In this document: in pieces, positions 28,629-40,601 of the stretch
How positions within the stretch are numbered: position 1 is the first letter of the stretch
How the letters are laid out: each line of letters opens with the position of its first letter
Source of the DNA: Eudorina sp. 2006-703-Eu-15
Taxonomy: Eukaryota > Chlorophyta > Chlorophyceae > Chlamydomonadales > Volvocaceae
Length of the DNA: 64,000 bases
Assembly: GCA_003117195.1 (NCBI GenBank)
Contig: BDSI01000023.1
Coordinates: 682,001-746,000 of the forward strand
Reading direction: 5' to 3'
Notes under the pieces: generated by a model
What the model saw: only the letters and a program-made list of their open reading frames with translations
Database searches by the model: none
Told to the model about the DNA's origin: nothing
Translations under genes and position numbers: made by a program

Positions 28629-30739
28629 CCGGGCGGTGGCCAACGCAGAGGTGCGGCGGGGCGGGGCGGGCACGGCTAACAAGAGGAGGAGCAGCAGCAG
28701 CAGTGTCATGTTGGGTGGCGCATGGGGTTGGCCTGGGCCGTGACTCTTTGGATCAATGATTTCCCTTCATGTATACCATGCTTATTCGCTAATTCTACCT
28801 TATCGGGTCATACATTTAGTTGAAATACCTCTCGCCGGTGTCGTCGGCGTGACCGGCGGGGCTAGGGGTGGGCTGGCGAGCGATCGTCTGTGTGTGTGTA
28901 GGGTTGCAGCCGCGAGGGTGGCTGAGAGACGTCAGGAGGCGGAGCACGGAGGGCGCCCTGCCGGGCGCGGGCTGCACTGCCGCATGCCGGGTGCACCCCG
29001 GCTGCGTACATCACGTTCCAGTGGACCCCGCACCACCCGGTGTCCTCGTCACCATGACTGCTCTCGGAAATGGCAGTTCACGCCCGAGAGGCCACAGAAC
29101 GCGCGCCGGGGCGCCGCGTGTCAGCCGCCACGCAGTCAAGGGTGTGGTGTCCCGCGGGTCGGACCGCTGCGGATGATGATGTGGGTCGCCCCGCAGGTGC
29201 CCAAGGTGACGGTGGTCATCGGCGGCAGCTTCGGCGCGGGGAACTACGGCATGTGTGGCAGGGTGAGGTTTGGGGGTTTGGGGGGTTTGGCGCGAAAAGC
29301 CAGTCCAGGACGAACCCGGACATACCCATCAGCGCTCGTTGAAGAAACGGGGATACTCAGCTCGTGGTGCAGCGACGCGGAGCCCGTGCGCGCGGGGTCT
29401 CGCGGCGGGGCGACGGCGCTGCCACCCATGTGGGTTCTGGAGTGTGTTGATGAGATGAGACTGTCATGAGTGGGGCGCTGCCGTGACGTCCGCGGTGGGT
29501 CTGTTGCGCCACTCCTGGCCTGCGTCAAAGGCGCATTGCGGAGAGCACCCGGTGCGAAAGCTACCGGACAGAGTGCGGGAGGGGGAACAGGGTTGAAGCC
29601 TGGGGATGGGTCCCTGGCCTTCAGGCCTGTTTCCCTTTCCCCATCCCCAGGCTTCAACCCTGTTCCCCCTCCCTCACTCTGTCCGGTAGCTTTCGGGTCA
29701 TTGAGATGCGTTGGATGACGGCCTGGTTGGAGGCTACGGCTCTGTGAGGCGGCTGATGGGCATCGTCGTGCACTCGGCAGCTCGGCCCCCGCCATCCTTT
29801 TCACCTCCCCTCTCCTAAAGTACCTCTAGTCAGCCCGCCGCTTGTGCCCTGTTGTCCCGCCAACAGGCCTACAGCCCGCACTTCATGTACATGTGGCCAA
29901 ACGCGCGCATCGGGGTCATGGGCGGCGAGCAGGCGGCGGGAGTGCTCGCACAGGTGTGAAGAAAGCCCGGGCTGTCTTCAGATTCTGCGTCTCTTCGAAA
30001 CACCTTCGTTGGTTGATGTGGAAACCTACCCACGGCGATCACCATGGCTCAGCACATCCCTCGGCACCTCGGTTCCACCCGCCACCTGTATTGATGTTCG
30101 CTTCGCCAGGTCGAGTCCGAGAAGCATCGCCGGGGGGGCAGGACGTGGCCCGCGGAGGAGGAAGCGCGCTTCCGCGCCTCCATGACGGCATTGTACGACG
30201 AGCAGGCGCGGCCAGAGTACGCGGGCGCCAGGCTGTGGGACGACGGCTGCATTGACCCGGGTGAGGCGCGCGAGGGACGATCGGGGGCCGCTTGGGCGGG
30301 GTTGGGCTGTGGGCCAACAGCGCAACAGGGTGCCACGGGAGATGGCATTTCGTAGGAGGACCTGGGAGGGGCTGCGGTCCTGGGCGTCCCCAAGACGGGA
30401 CGGGGCCGCGGTTCAGGACTCTGCCATGAGCATGAGGACGGCCCGGCAAGTGACACGCGGCTCTCGTGCTGACGGGGCCACACCACGACACCAGGGCGTT
30501 GGCCAAGGGCTTCTGCTGATCTGGGTTACGGTGGACTGTATGCCCTTGTTGTTACCACAGCTGTGTGTTGATTGATTGTACTACATACGTTCGGGCCCCT
30601 TTTCTCACTGTGCGGACATCCTCCCCGCCCCGACTCCGCAGCTGACACCCGTCGCGTGGTGGGACTGAGTCTGGCCGCAGCGACCTGCAACGTGCCCCGC
30701 ATCAGCACGGACAGCCGCTTCGGGCCGTTCCGGTTCTGA
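24399..30739 (+). CDS. MCCB: 3-methylcrotonyl-CoA carboxylase beta subunit, mitochondrial
   Basis: The beta (carboxyltransferase) subunit moves carboxyl from biotin to 3-methylcrotonyl-CoA in leucine breakdown in the mitochondrion. Eleven exons give 627 aa: 24399-24879, 25301-25425, 25858-26028, 26629-26815, 27224-27514, 27878-28011, 28558-28650, 29197-29262, 29867-29953, 30110-30260, 30642-30739. The first about 85 residues are Arg/Ser/Thr-rich and acid-poor, as in a mitochondrial presequence. Family stretches are [91 protein letters not shown] and [13 protein letters not shown]. Intron 2 has a GC donor. Intron 8 contains a long hairpin. A TGTAA signal lies 363 bases after the stop. Confidence 0.97.
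29556..29694 (+). repeat. Near-perfect 55-bp inverted repeat (hairpin) in MCCB intron 8
   Basis: The left arm 29556-29610 (starts GAAAGCTACCGGACAGAGTG) is the reverse complement of the right arm 29640-29694, with one mismatch (29576/29674). The loop is 29 bases and itself partly palindromic. Pairing stops sharply at both outer ends. It could be a small-RNA precursor carried in the MCCB intron or a foldback element. Confidence 0.9.
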
Positions 30740-31101
30740 AAGCCGTTGCCAAGTTGGGTGGTCTCTGGCCTCTGCCGCTCTGCGCCAAGTCCCTCGATGT
30801 TTGGAGGCTGGTGAATGACCTGTGCGGTAACGAAAGTGCAGGCCCAACGGCGCGTGCATGGCGTTTCGCACGTGTCTTTGGGTTTGGTTCTTGGACTGTG
30901 CGGTTCCGAGACCACGAGACATAGTAGCTGTGTACCTCCCTGTATCATAGTTGACCCCGGCGGACCCTATTGGAGCCGATGACTGACCCATTAAGAAAAC
31001 GTTCGGCAGTCGAGCAGGTCGAACGATGTACCATGTACGACTAATGCATGCGGTTTGCCTGTGCCCCATGCAACGGTGTGTATTGTCCACGAATGCTACT
31101 C

Positions 31102-31106
31102 TGTAA
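31102..31106 (+). terminator. TGTAA polyadenylation signal, MCCB
   Basis: First plus-strand TGTAA after the MCCB stop, 363 bases downstream. Confidence 0.55.
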
Positions 31107-31590
31107 ATTAGGGGCAATGCTGCACAATGGTGCTTGTCAGGAAGTGGGGTTGATGGTTGTACCCCTGTCGGCACTGTCGTGTTCGTGTGCTGCTGGCTAC
31201 ATGTCAAGTTTGTGGCCGTTCAGGGTCAACTCATCGCAAGGTTGCCGGGTGTGCAGCCATGGACGCAAGTTCAATGCCACTGTCTTGTCGTCATGTAAGC
31301 AGTAGCAGCTGGCCCCACCGAAAGGGCTACCCTTTGACCTGGTGGGCTACCCTTGACCCTCAAGAAGTGCTATTGCCCCCTGGTGATGGTTGCAGCCGAA
31401 CATCGTAAGCACTCTTCCGCGTCGGTCCAGTTTCCGAGACTTCCAGGCCGAAGGGAGAACGGAACGTGCTGACCAACGCAGCACGCGTCGAACATGGTGA
31501 CACCCCTTTGAGCAGCTGCTCCCCCAGAGGCTTGTCCCAGCCGCAAAGACGCTTCGTAGCGACAATAGGAAAACTTCAACTCTCGTTGCG

Positions 31591-31595
31591 TTACA
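31591..31595 (-). terminator. TGTAA polyadenylation signal, LC8
   Basis: Minus-strand TGTAA 338 bases after the LC8 stop, the nearest one. Confidence 0.5.
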
Positions 31596-31932
31596 CAATG
31601 CGACGATTGTTGACCGCGAGGAATAGTTCGGGAGGTTGCAGCCCTCACCCAAGCGCATATAAAATGTCAGACTGCAATGCAGCCGCTAATACTATCCTTG
31701 ATGTCACATGCTTGACATATTACCCTGCCCGCGCAACCATCTAGAAGGCCGCCCCCACGTCTGCCGAAGCGATCGAAGCTCGTCCGCGGAGCGACCTGAG
31801 GCCGCTCTGGCCAATATGAATCTTGTTGCCTAGAATACATCTGTACAGGAAAATTCTCCACCGCGCAGTCCCACCCAGACATCCACAGGCACTACCGCCA
31901 ATTTGGGCCGCGCGCCAAGCACTAACGCCATC

Positions 31933-32540
<608 letters not shown>

Positions 32541-35500
32541 ATGCCGCTGTCGGGCGGCAGCACCCGCCGGGTAAAGGCTTTGAGCCCTTTGTCCACTCCG
32601 CGTGTCGATGATGTTACAACCTCGCAAGGTACGGAGCAACCGCTGGTCTTCAAACTGCAGTTGCGGCCCTTGGAGGAGCCGGAGAGCTTTAAGCCCAGCG
32701 TCCAGGTAAGCTTGCACATACCCGGGGGAGCGGGTAAAGGGTACACCGCACGGACGCCCCGAGCACTGCCATGCGGGGCCAGAACTCGGCTCCAAAGGTC
32801 TCACACTTGTGGAGAAACTGCTTGGTAAGCAATCGGCAGACGACGGCAGAAGGCAGGGGATTCGCACACGGAAGTAACGCAGTCGTGCCACTGTGGCGAT
32901 GCGGACGGAGCAACAAAAGCTCGTTCGGCGGAGTTCGCATCGGTTACGCATAATCGTCTTCTCTTTGATTGGGTGTCATATGGGCCTGCGCCGGTGTCAC
33001 CGTCCTGCGTGCGCTCGTCCCGCAACCGCAGCTGGTGAACCGAGAGTTCACGACCCGCTACCTGGAGTCAGTGGGGGTGCGGCCCAGCAAGGCCACCATG
33101 GACCTGGTGAACCGGAATGTGCCACTGACGGACGCGCACATAAAGACGACACTACGGGTAGGTCAGGGTGATACCGCAATGCCTGCAGCTGCAGCTTCTA
33201 GCTGCGCGGGCCGGAACACACACCGCTGTGCAGATGTCTGGTGTTCGTTCAGAGATCGCGTTGACCCACTTCGATTTAGGCTGAGAGGGACCGCGGACTG
33301 TTATCCTGACCGGTAATCCAGGAAGGATCTCCGGGATCCCCTGGTGGTGACACTGGATGGTGCTGTGCCAACACGAACGTGGATGCCGACGTAATCGTTG
33401 ACCGGCGTGTCGTCCCACTCCAACCTGCCACAGGCAAAGGGACACGTGGAGGACGAGATACACATCAGCGTGCCGCCCGTGACTCACCGGTACCGAGTGC
33501 CGGTGGTGATTAACCCCGCCGCCGTGCTGCAGTTGGGCATCGGCAACATCGTACTGGGGACCGGGTCGGACGGCCAAGCAGATCAGGAGGTAAGACTCCC
33601 CGGCGCCATGGTGCCTGCGGGTCTTCGCGACTGAGGGCGCTCCAAGTTGAATGAGCCACAGGATACAGAAGAGCCAAACTGAATGCGTTGCGTGCCGCCG
33701 CGCTCGACCACGCGCAATTGTCTTATGTCACTGGCTGTCTTACAGGCGGATGCAGATTCCTCAGAATCCCAGGAGAATTTGGCCGAGGATGACCTCCTGG
33801 GCGGGCGAACGGGTACAGGTGCCGCCGCCGGCGCCGCTAACCGCGCTCCCGGTGGCACTGACTTTCTGGACATGGCAGCGCGGTACCTGCACCCCTTCAA
33901 CCTGGACCTGACGCTCGCCCGCAAAAACCTGACGGACCTTTACTCCGCGGCTCGCCTTAAGCTGGCGCCAACCGGCGACACAGACAGTTACGGGCGCACG
34001 AGCACGGGCGGCAGCGCAGGGGGCACAGGGTTAGCCGGAGGCAGCTTCGGCGCGTCCTCTTTCGGACCCGGGGCGCTGCTGGATGGCCGTATGATGTCGA
34101 GCAATCGCAACAGCTTCACAGTCAGCAGCGGCCGTCGCTCGGGATCCTGGCCTCGGAACGGCAGCGGCCGGCTGCCGTTTGATGATGGTGGTACGATCAG
34201 CGGCGGAGGCGGTGGATCATACGACGCCGTGCGCTCGGAGATCCTGGAGGAGCTGACCCAGCCGCTGCTAATCACGCCGGAGGTGGTCCTGACGTTGCAG
34301 GTGCGTGTTTCCGAATGAAAGCTTGGGGGCGGGCGGACCGTTTATCGAGTTGCTCGCCGTCGCTAACACAGGCAATGTCAAGTGTCCCATGCGGGGCTGC
34401 GCATCATCTGCAGTTTCGTGATGCGCGAGCCTTTGCCATCTTCCTTACCCTCTCTTGCAAAAAGGAAATATGAAAGTAGCCGCACGCTCTCATGCAAGCC
34501 GCCTCCGCCGCCGGGCTGATATCCGTGCTGTTGCACTCCACGCCGGCGTCACCCCTCAGGCGCAACTGGAGGCCGCGTTGGCGGATTGGCACCGGCATCA
34601 GGCGCCCGAGGCGCTGAAGGGCCGCTTGACTACCGAGGAGTTCAACCGGACGCAGGAGGAGCTTAGCAGTGAGGCCATGGTCAAGCTGCTCATTACGCTC
34701 ATCAACTTTCTGCATGAAGAGCTCATACGAGGGCACCCCATGTATCCGGGCTCACAGGGCAACAGCGCCAGGTGAGGCACACAGAGACGGGTTTTTGCAG
34801 TATGGGCAGTGGCCCGTAGACCGCTTAGCTGGGCAGAGGGTACCGTGTGCGGGTGCCGGAGAGGACGCTCCATGGCAGGGTGACCCAGAATGTCACTTGG
34901 TCGTCGGTGACAGTCAAAGTCGGCTCCGAACGGGACGGGGCACGCAGCGTGCTGACGTGTTTCGGCGGGGCGTTGGAGGGTGGCCCATGCCGCTATTGAA
35001 CGGGGCTGCGCTTCCTTGCGCGCTGTGCTGTTTTTCACATCTGCATGTCTTGTTGCATCTTGCAGGGAAAGCGGGCGGCCCGGGCAGGGCCGAGGACAGG
35101 ACGGTGGTGAGCGCAGCGCCCAGGTGGTTGGTGGCAGTGGCGACGGCGGCAGCGGCAGCGGCCATACCACCGGCCGCCGCAGCCAAGGGGGTAGCATTAG
35201 AGGCAGTGTGCAGCTGCCCGCCAACATCAGCATCCAGCAAATGACCAACCTACAAAAGTACGATTTAGGTTACCAGGCGTACGTACGGCAGAAGCTGGAG
35301 CAGCGCCAGTCGCAGGGCTCAGCGTTGAGCGGCGCCAGCCGTGCCGACGGTGGCTCCCGGGCGCAGCTCGTTACGCCGTCGGACGCGCGGGGTAGCATCC
35401 GCCCATCTGGTCTGGGCGGGCTGACTGACAGGCCCATGACTGGAAACCAGCTGTCGCCCGTACAGTCGCAGCTGCCACCGCACGCGCATCATCTCCCGCA

Positions 35501-36876
35501 CAACCCCTCGCGACCCCACTCCCCCGGGGCGGCTGGCGGCGGTCCTCTCGAGACCCAGCGCGTGTCGTTCGCAGTTCCGCATTTGTACAACTCCACGCCA
35601 GGCAGCCCCCAGGCCGACAGCCGGCCAGGGTCGCCCGGCCCCCGCGGCGGCCATGCCGCCTCACTGCTCGGACCCCTCAACCTGCCCGGTTCACGCTCCC
35701 GGCCCAACTCCAGCCATCCCAACACACCGGGCACCGCGAACCGCAACCGCAGCGCCTCTCCCAACTCCGTCGGCGGTGCCTCGGGGCTGGACCCGTCGCT
35801 CTCCCCACCGCCCATCACGGGCCTGCCGCTGCACGTCGGCCGCGCGCTGCGCTCCAGCCCCTCCTTCGCACTCGCCTCCGCCGCCAACACCGCCCGGTCG
35901 ATACACGCTTCTCTGGACGCGGAGGACGTGACGGCGCTCCAGCGCGAACGGCTGTTCGCGCTGCACGTCGAGTTCGCGGCGCGGTTCAAGGCCCTGCGGC
36001 AGAAGCGCTCGGGCATGTTCTTCACGCTGCCCATCCTGCTGCTGGCCATGCGACTGTGCGTCAACATGCTGTTCTCCACGCTCTACCCGCTGTGGACGCG
36101 GCTGCCCGAGGGCGCCGACGTGCTGAACCAGATGGACGAAGCGCTGTGTGCGCTGTTCGACCCGCACGGCTACCTGGAGCGCGCGCTGAGCCTGCTGCAG
36201 AGCACCCCCTCCGCGATTGAGGCGGTCACGCGGCATCCCCAGCGGCGCGGCAACGAGCGGCGGCACTTCAGCGACACCAGCCCGCTCATGCAGGCAACGC
36301 TACAAGGCGCCAAGTCTTCTGGTGCGTGTTGCGCCTGGGAGCCATACCGTATCGATCGTTTGGTCGCGATGCTGTTGTTTGGTGTTGCGCAGTTGCATGG
36401 GATGGCATCGACCTGTCGGTCCATGGGGTGCGGATCTGGTTGGTCGGTAACTGGGATGCGATGCTATGGCTCACAACGCGCACCTGCGGCGTCCGAATCG
36501 TCTTTCCTTGCATCCTGGCACAGATCCCAGGAGCCCCGCGTGCGCCACGTTTGCATGGTTCACACGGTCCACGGCTCGTGCAAGGGTCCCGCGCATTTGG
36601 GGCGGTACGCGTTCGTGCCCACGTTCGCAAATCCTCCACCGGATCAGATCCCGCTAACACGGCGCTACACCCGTCCCTACTGATGTTTACATGGCCGCAG
36701 GCGCCCGCAAGCTGATGACATCGGCAGCTAACCAGCCGCGGGGCCTTCGCCTCATGCGCACTCAGCTGACCACGGAGCAGCGCGCCGCCCTGTTTCAGAT
36801 GGGGCTGCAATGGATGCAGCAGCCGGACCCCGTGCTGTCGCAGGTCGGGGAGCCGCACGCGGTCGGGAGGTTGTAG
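32541..36876 (+). CDS. Unrecognised 881-aa multi-exon protein
   Basis: I do not recognise the family. Seven exons join in phase: 32541-32705, 33032-33157, 33434-33589, 33746-34300, 34560-34771, 35066-36321, 36701-36876. Regions that look folded are residues about 35-150 (VNREFTTRYLESVGVRPSK, IHISVPPVTHRYRVPVVINP), about 345-390 (MVKLLITLINFLHEELIRGH) and about 690-800 (ERLFALHVEFAARFKALRQK, then hydrophobic FFTLPILLLAMRLCVNMLF). They are separated by long Ser/Gly/Pro-rich linkers, the largest at about 400-670. The hydrophobic segment may be a membrane anchor or a buried helix. The divergent partner is LC8, which alone says nothing about function. The end is uncertain: splicing at the weak GTCGGG after residue about 870 to an exon at 37381-37413 is possible. 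Confidence 0.7.
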
Positions 36877-38190
36877 CGCAAGGCTGGTGATGGCGTGCCG
36901 GAATGGCGCTTGCTCCCAGCCGCAGGCAACGCGGTCGCGGACTGGACGGCATATGCAATCGCATGCCCGTCGTCGCCTGGGGGCGATGAGTCCTTACCGC
37001 TATGACTCCGTGTATGTAGTAGTGGGAATATTAACCAGACCCTGAATCAAAGGGCCCCGGGACCACGGCGTTGAGCCTGTCTGCTCCGCTGTGCGTGGCG
37101 TGTCCGTTGTGTGTCCTTCTTGGTTCAGTGTTGCAGAGCCGAGGTTAGTACAGCTGCGGAGCAAGCGGTGCTTCTAGTGCGTGGCATGTATATAGACCAG
37201 CCGCTGGTCGCCAAGAGAATGACACCGTGTGGACGCTGGGCTGGGCTGGGGGGGGATGTCAGGTGGCGCCATGGCAACGTAGTAAAGACAATGCAGATAG
37301 GCAGCCAGGGCAATGCACAGCCGCGTGAACATGCAGGCGTTCAGGCAGTGATTGAAACAGATAGTGATTCATGCTTGCAGGATATCAGACGGCAATGCAC
37401 TGCCGAGCTGTAGAGTACGAATGAGTGACCCCGAGTGTTTCAGCGGACCCCGAAAGGTTCCATCATTTGCTGCAGGGACGCAGGCGCGCTTATTAACTCG
37501 CTGAGGCCATTCTTTCGGTGCCGTTGCCACTCACGGTTGATTGGGAACGCAGTCATCATGGGGCTTGAACCAGGCTGTTTGATGTGGTGGGATAGCACGG
37601 GTGCATGCAATAAGACGCGCCTCCGCAGATGAATGAATGGACGTTAGATGTCGCGCCACACGGCCGGTGACAATGCGACAATCTCCGTCTTGGGATGGTG
37701 AGGCGGCGGCCTGTTGCAGCCGCTGTCTTCGGCACGATGCAACGAGTAGAAGTGACGTGGAGACACACGCAACCAAACGCGGTCCCACCCCTGCTGGCCA
37801 CATCAGGCCAACCCGGCTGGCGAGACATCCCCACATGAACCAGGCCGAGGGCATCTTAGTCAATGTGCCTCCGAGCTCCGACCATAGACGGGTCCGGCCA
37901 CAGAGGCAAAACGAGAGGTTTTGCCACCCGCTGTCCGAGCCGCGCCAACAACTGACTTTGCTTGCATCCTTGGCCACGAAACCTTGAGGGCTTGAACCTA
38001 CAAAATGCAATCGACGTCCCCTTGCGTGTCACGGGTTTATGAAGGGTTTGATGTCGTCCGTGTCACGAGCAAGGTCCAAAACACCGCAGCTGGAACGTGA
38101 CGGCGCCGCTGCAGTGCTGACCTGTTAGTGAGGTGCATGCCGCTCTCTAATGGGACGGGGCCCCAAGGGGGGCGATGGGGTGATTGGCGG
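36877..38190. other. Region without a supportable gene
   Basis: No convincing exon or repeat family is seen. The short frame at 37381-37413 (after a TTGCAG acceptor) could be an alternative last exon of the upstream gene. The right end may hold unrecognised LINE sequence. Confidence 0.4.
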
Positions 38191-39645
38191 CAATGGGTCG
38201 AGCTAGACCGCCGTCTGGTCGATCTTCGAGCAAGGACACTAGCGGCCTGGGTGACAGCAGCCCAGGAGATACAGGCGGATGGGCCCCAGGGGGCACAGTA
38301 GCCAACGGAAGAGGTGGTGTCGGCCATGCTGCTCAATCGCATGGGCTGGCGGTGGAAGAATGGACTGAAGGTGGCCCAGGGAGAGTATTCGGTTCGGATG
38401 GGTACGGCGATGCAACTAGCGAAGGCGGCGGGTCGACGCAGTGCGGCCGACTTGCTGTTTGCCTGCGAGACGCTAGGGCTGGGGGCCAACGACCCTCTCA
38501 CTCAGATGGCGGCGACCCGGATCCAGGGACTGCTGAGCCGCCTCTGGCTTAGTAGGGAAAATGAGCATAAAGAGGCCTTTTGGCGCCATACATGATCGAT
38601 GGCGTCCCGTTGTTGGGCAACTCCCATATGCGACACGCGAGGTTGGCGCGGTGTGGGCGCGGTGGATACCCAGTGAAAGGCGGGGAGGGGCAGACACACC
38701 CCGCCAGCACCATTTCTGGTCGTGTCGGGTGGCCCATGCGGCGGTGGGTCAGATGGAATCTCGCCTAGGGGCGCGGTTACGGAGGACGCATGTCTGGCTG
38801 GCGGAACCCCCGCTGCCCGTGGAGCAATGTGTCTGGGATGTGGTGGTGTTGGACGCGATCGCGGTCATGGAGACTGGCCTCCGTATCATGGTGGCCGCCC
38901 TGTGGCGGACAGCACCCGATCAGGGTCCGACTGTGTCGCCAGGACAGGAGTTGGCAGAGCAAGGGGAGCGGCGTGCAATCGCTGACTTGTGGGGGCCGCG
39001 TGCATGGGTTTGCCCAGTTGGGCCTCCCGCGACGTGGATGGACCTCGATGGGCCCATTCCACCCTTTTTTGAGAGTGGGGGGGGGATCTTGCAGTGTGCG
39101 GGGCCTGGTCTTGAGGGCTGAGGCACGGGCGCCCTGTCCTCTATCTGTTTGCTACGGGTTCACCTGCCCGGGGCCCAAGGTGGGGGGGACCTGGCCTGCC
39201 CTCAGCTGGGGGAGGAGGCCGGGCTCCCGTTGGCGTGTTGTTGCTTGGCCACGGTGTTTCCTTTGATGCGGGTTACTCCTCTAGCGGTCGCTGGGCAGTG
39301 TCGCGAGCCAGGCGTGGGTCTTCCAGCGCACCGTAGCGCTGGGTGCTTCAGGGGTGGTGGCAGCTGGGTAATGGGGTGCCTGTGTGGGCGACCTTCCCTG
39401 TGCTTGGCTTTATCCACTTCTGCGGATTCCGCCCTCTGCTGTGCCTATCCCTTTGGTAGTGTTGCCCCGCTGTGCGCCTCTGCTTGCATCGGTGTCTGTC
39501 TGGGTGGCGTCAAGGCCCGGTGTGTTTTTGTATGCGGCGTTGAGGTGTGGAGGTGTCTTGCCGCCTTGTCGGTGGGGCCTGCTGGGGCTTGCCCTGGTAT
39601 ACACCGTTGATCCCTTTGGGGCCGCTTTAACGTACATTCATTCTT
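38190..39645 (+). mobile_element. LINE (non-LTR retrotransposon) 3' fragment, inactive
   Basis: The plus strand encodes the C-terminal part of a non-LTR reverse transcriptase protein in several frames. In order it reads EVVSAMLLNRMGWRWKNG, KVAQGEYSVRMGTAMQLAKA, LLGNSHMRHARLARCGRGGY, then a zf-RVT-like zinc knuckle TPRQHHFWSCRVAHAAVGQM, and WDVVVLDAIAVMETGLR. An in-frame TAG at about 38299 and frame changes near 38570-38690 break it. The last frame stops at 39121. What follows to about 39645 looks like a 3' UTR, ending near a short inverted repeat (ACATTCATT/AATGAATGT). The reverse transcriptase core and endonuclease are missing, so this is a 5'-truncated dead copy. The element family resembles L1-like elements of Chlamydomonas and Volvox. 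Confidence 0.75.
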
Positions 39646-40601
39646 GAAGTACTAAAAATGAATGTGCCTTGACACTGTAGGCTGCTGGCGCAAGTGGGTG
39701 TGTTGTTGTATGCGTGAGTATGATATGTATGATTTGGGTTGATATGGGTTGCCGACGGGACGACGGCTGGCATAAGCGGCGCGCGCTTCTTGCTCCAATT
39801 AGTAAGGATACATTGAACAATCATAAGCTTTCTTTTCATATTTATATTTCTTCATATCATCATGTTTTGCGTCTTCTTGCATTCTCGCTGACCATGAAAT
39901 GCGGAGCACTCTTCATAGAACTTCAGCGCTTTTCGTAATTTTAATGTTGCAGTTCAAAGCATTGGAAACCGTGAACTGTGCTGTGAGATTCTTCCTCTCA
40001 CACTTGGGGGGTGTACGTCACTAGAAGCCTCACCCGAGCGTCTGGTCTGGAGACAACTCACTGCCAAGTGTGCAGCTGTCGTCGCAGGTTCGATTCCTGT
40101 ACAGATCCCCGACGGAAGTCGGGTATGAGATAGCAGCTAGTTGCTGAGATGTAGTGTTGAGGCTTAGTTGATGGGCCAAGATACGCACGCTTGATTGGTG
40201 GCGATGCCGAACCCTCAAACTCGAAGGATGGTCGGGTGAACGGATATGGCGGAGATCGTGAAACGGTTACGATGGTAACTGGTGCGGGAAGATCGTGATG
40301 AGCGGCCTTTGACGGATGTCCGTTGCGGGGCCACATGTGACTGGCCGGACGGTCAGTACAACATGTAACATTCCATTCCATAACATTCCATTCTCACCCG
40401 AGCGAGATTGAACGCGGCCAACGTTCTCGGTTCGGTAAAACAGAACTTTCGCCCAGGTACACAAAGCTCGCCAAACGGACTAACTAGCATACACGCTAAT
40501 AACTGGAACAGGAGCCGCTCAGTAACCGGACAAATATGTACCACAATAAAGTCTTCCACTCAACGCTGCACTTTCCCATGCCAGCACATCGTGCGCCAGT
40601 C
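39646..40601. other. Intergenic region with tRNA-like element
   Basis: The left third is AT-rich and without features. A tRNA-like segment lies at 40036-40108, followed by a perfect small hairpin (CCCGAC-GGAA-GTCGGG, about 40108-40123). The right end should contain the promoter of the gene at 40602. Confidence 0.5.
40036..40108 (+). repeat. tRNA-like sequence (tRNA pseudogene or SINE head)
   Basis: A perfect B box (GGTTCGATTCC, 40087-40097) sits in a T arm with a 5-bp stem. An A-box-like TGGTCTGGAG lies at the right distance and a 4-bp anticodon-like stem (CTGC/GCAG) with a 7-base loop lies between. The acceptor stem does not pair well and loop position 33 is not T, so it is not a working tRNA gene. 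Confidence 0.35.

Larger units (their letters stand above)
30740..31932. other. 3' regions of MCCB (plus) and LC8 (minus)
   Basis: No further gene is supported. A plus-strand TGTAA at 31102 should end MCCB, and a minus-strand TGTAA (31595-31591) should end LC8. Confidence 0.5.
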
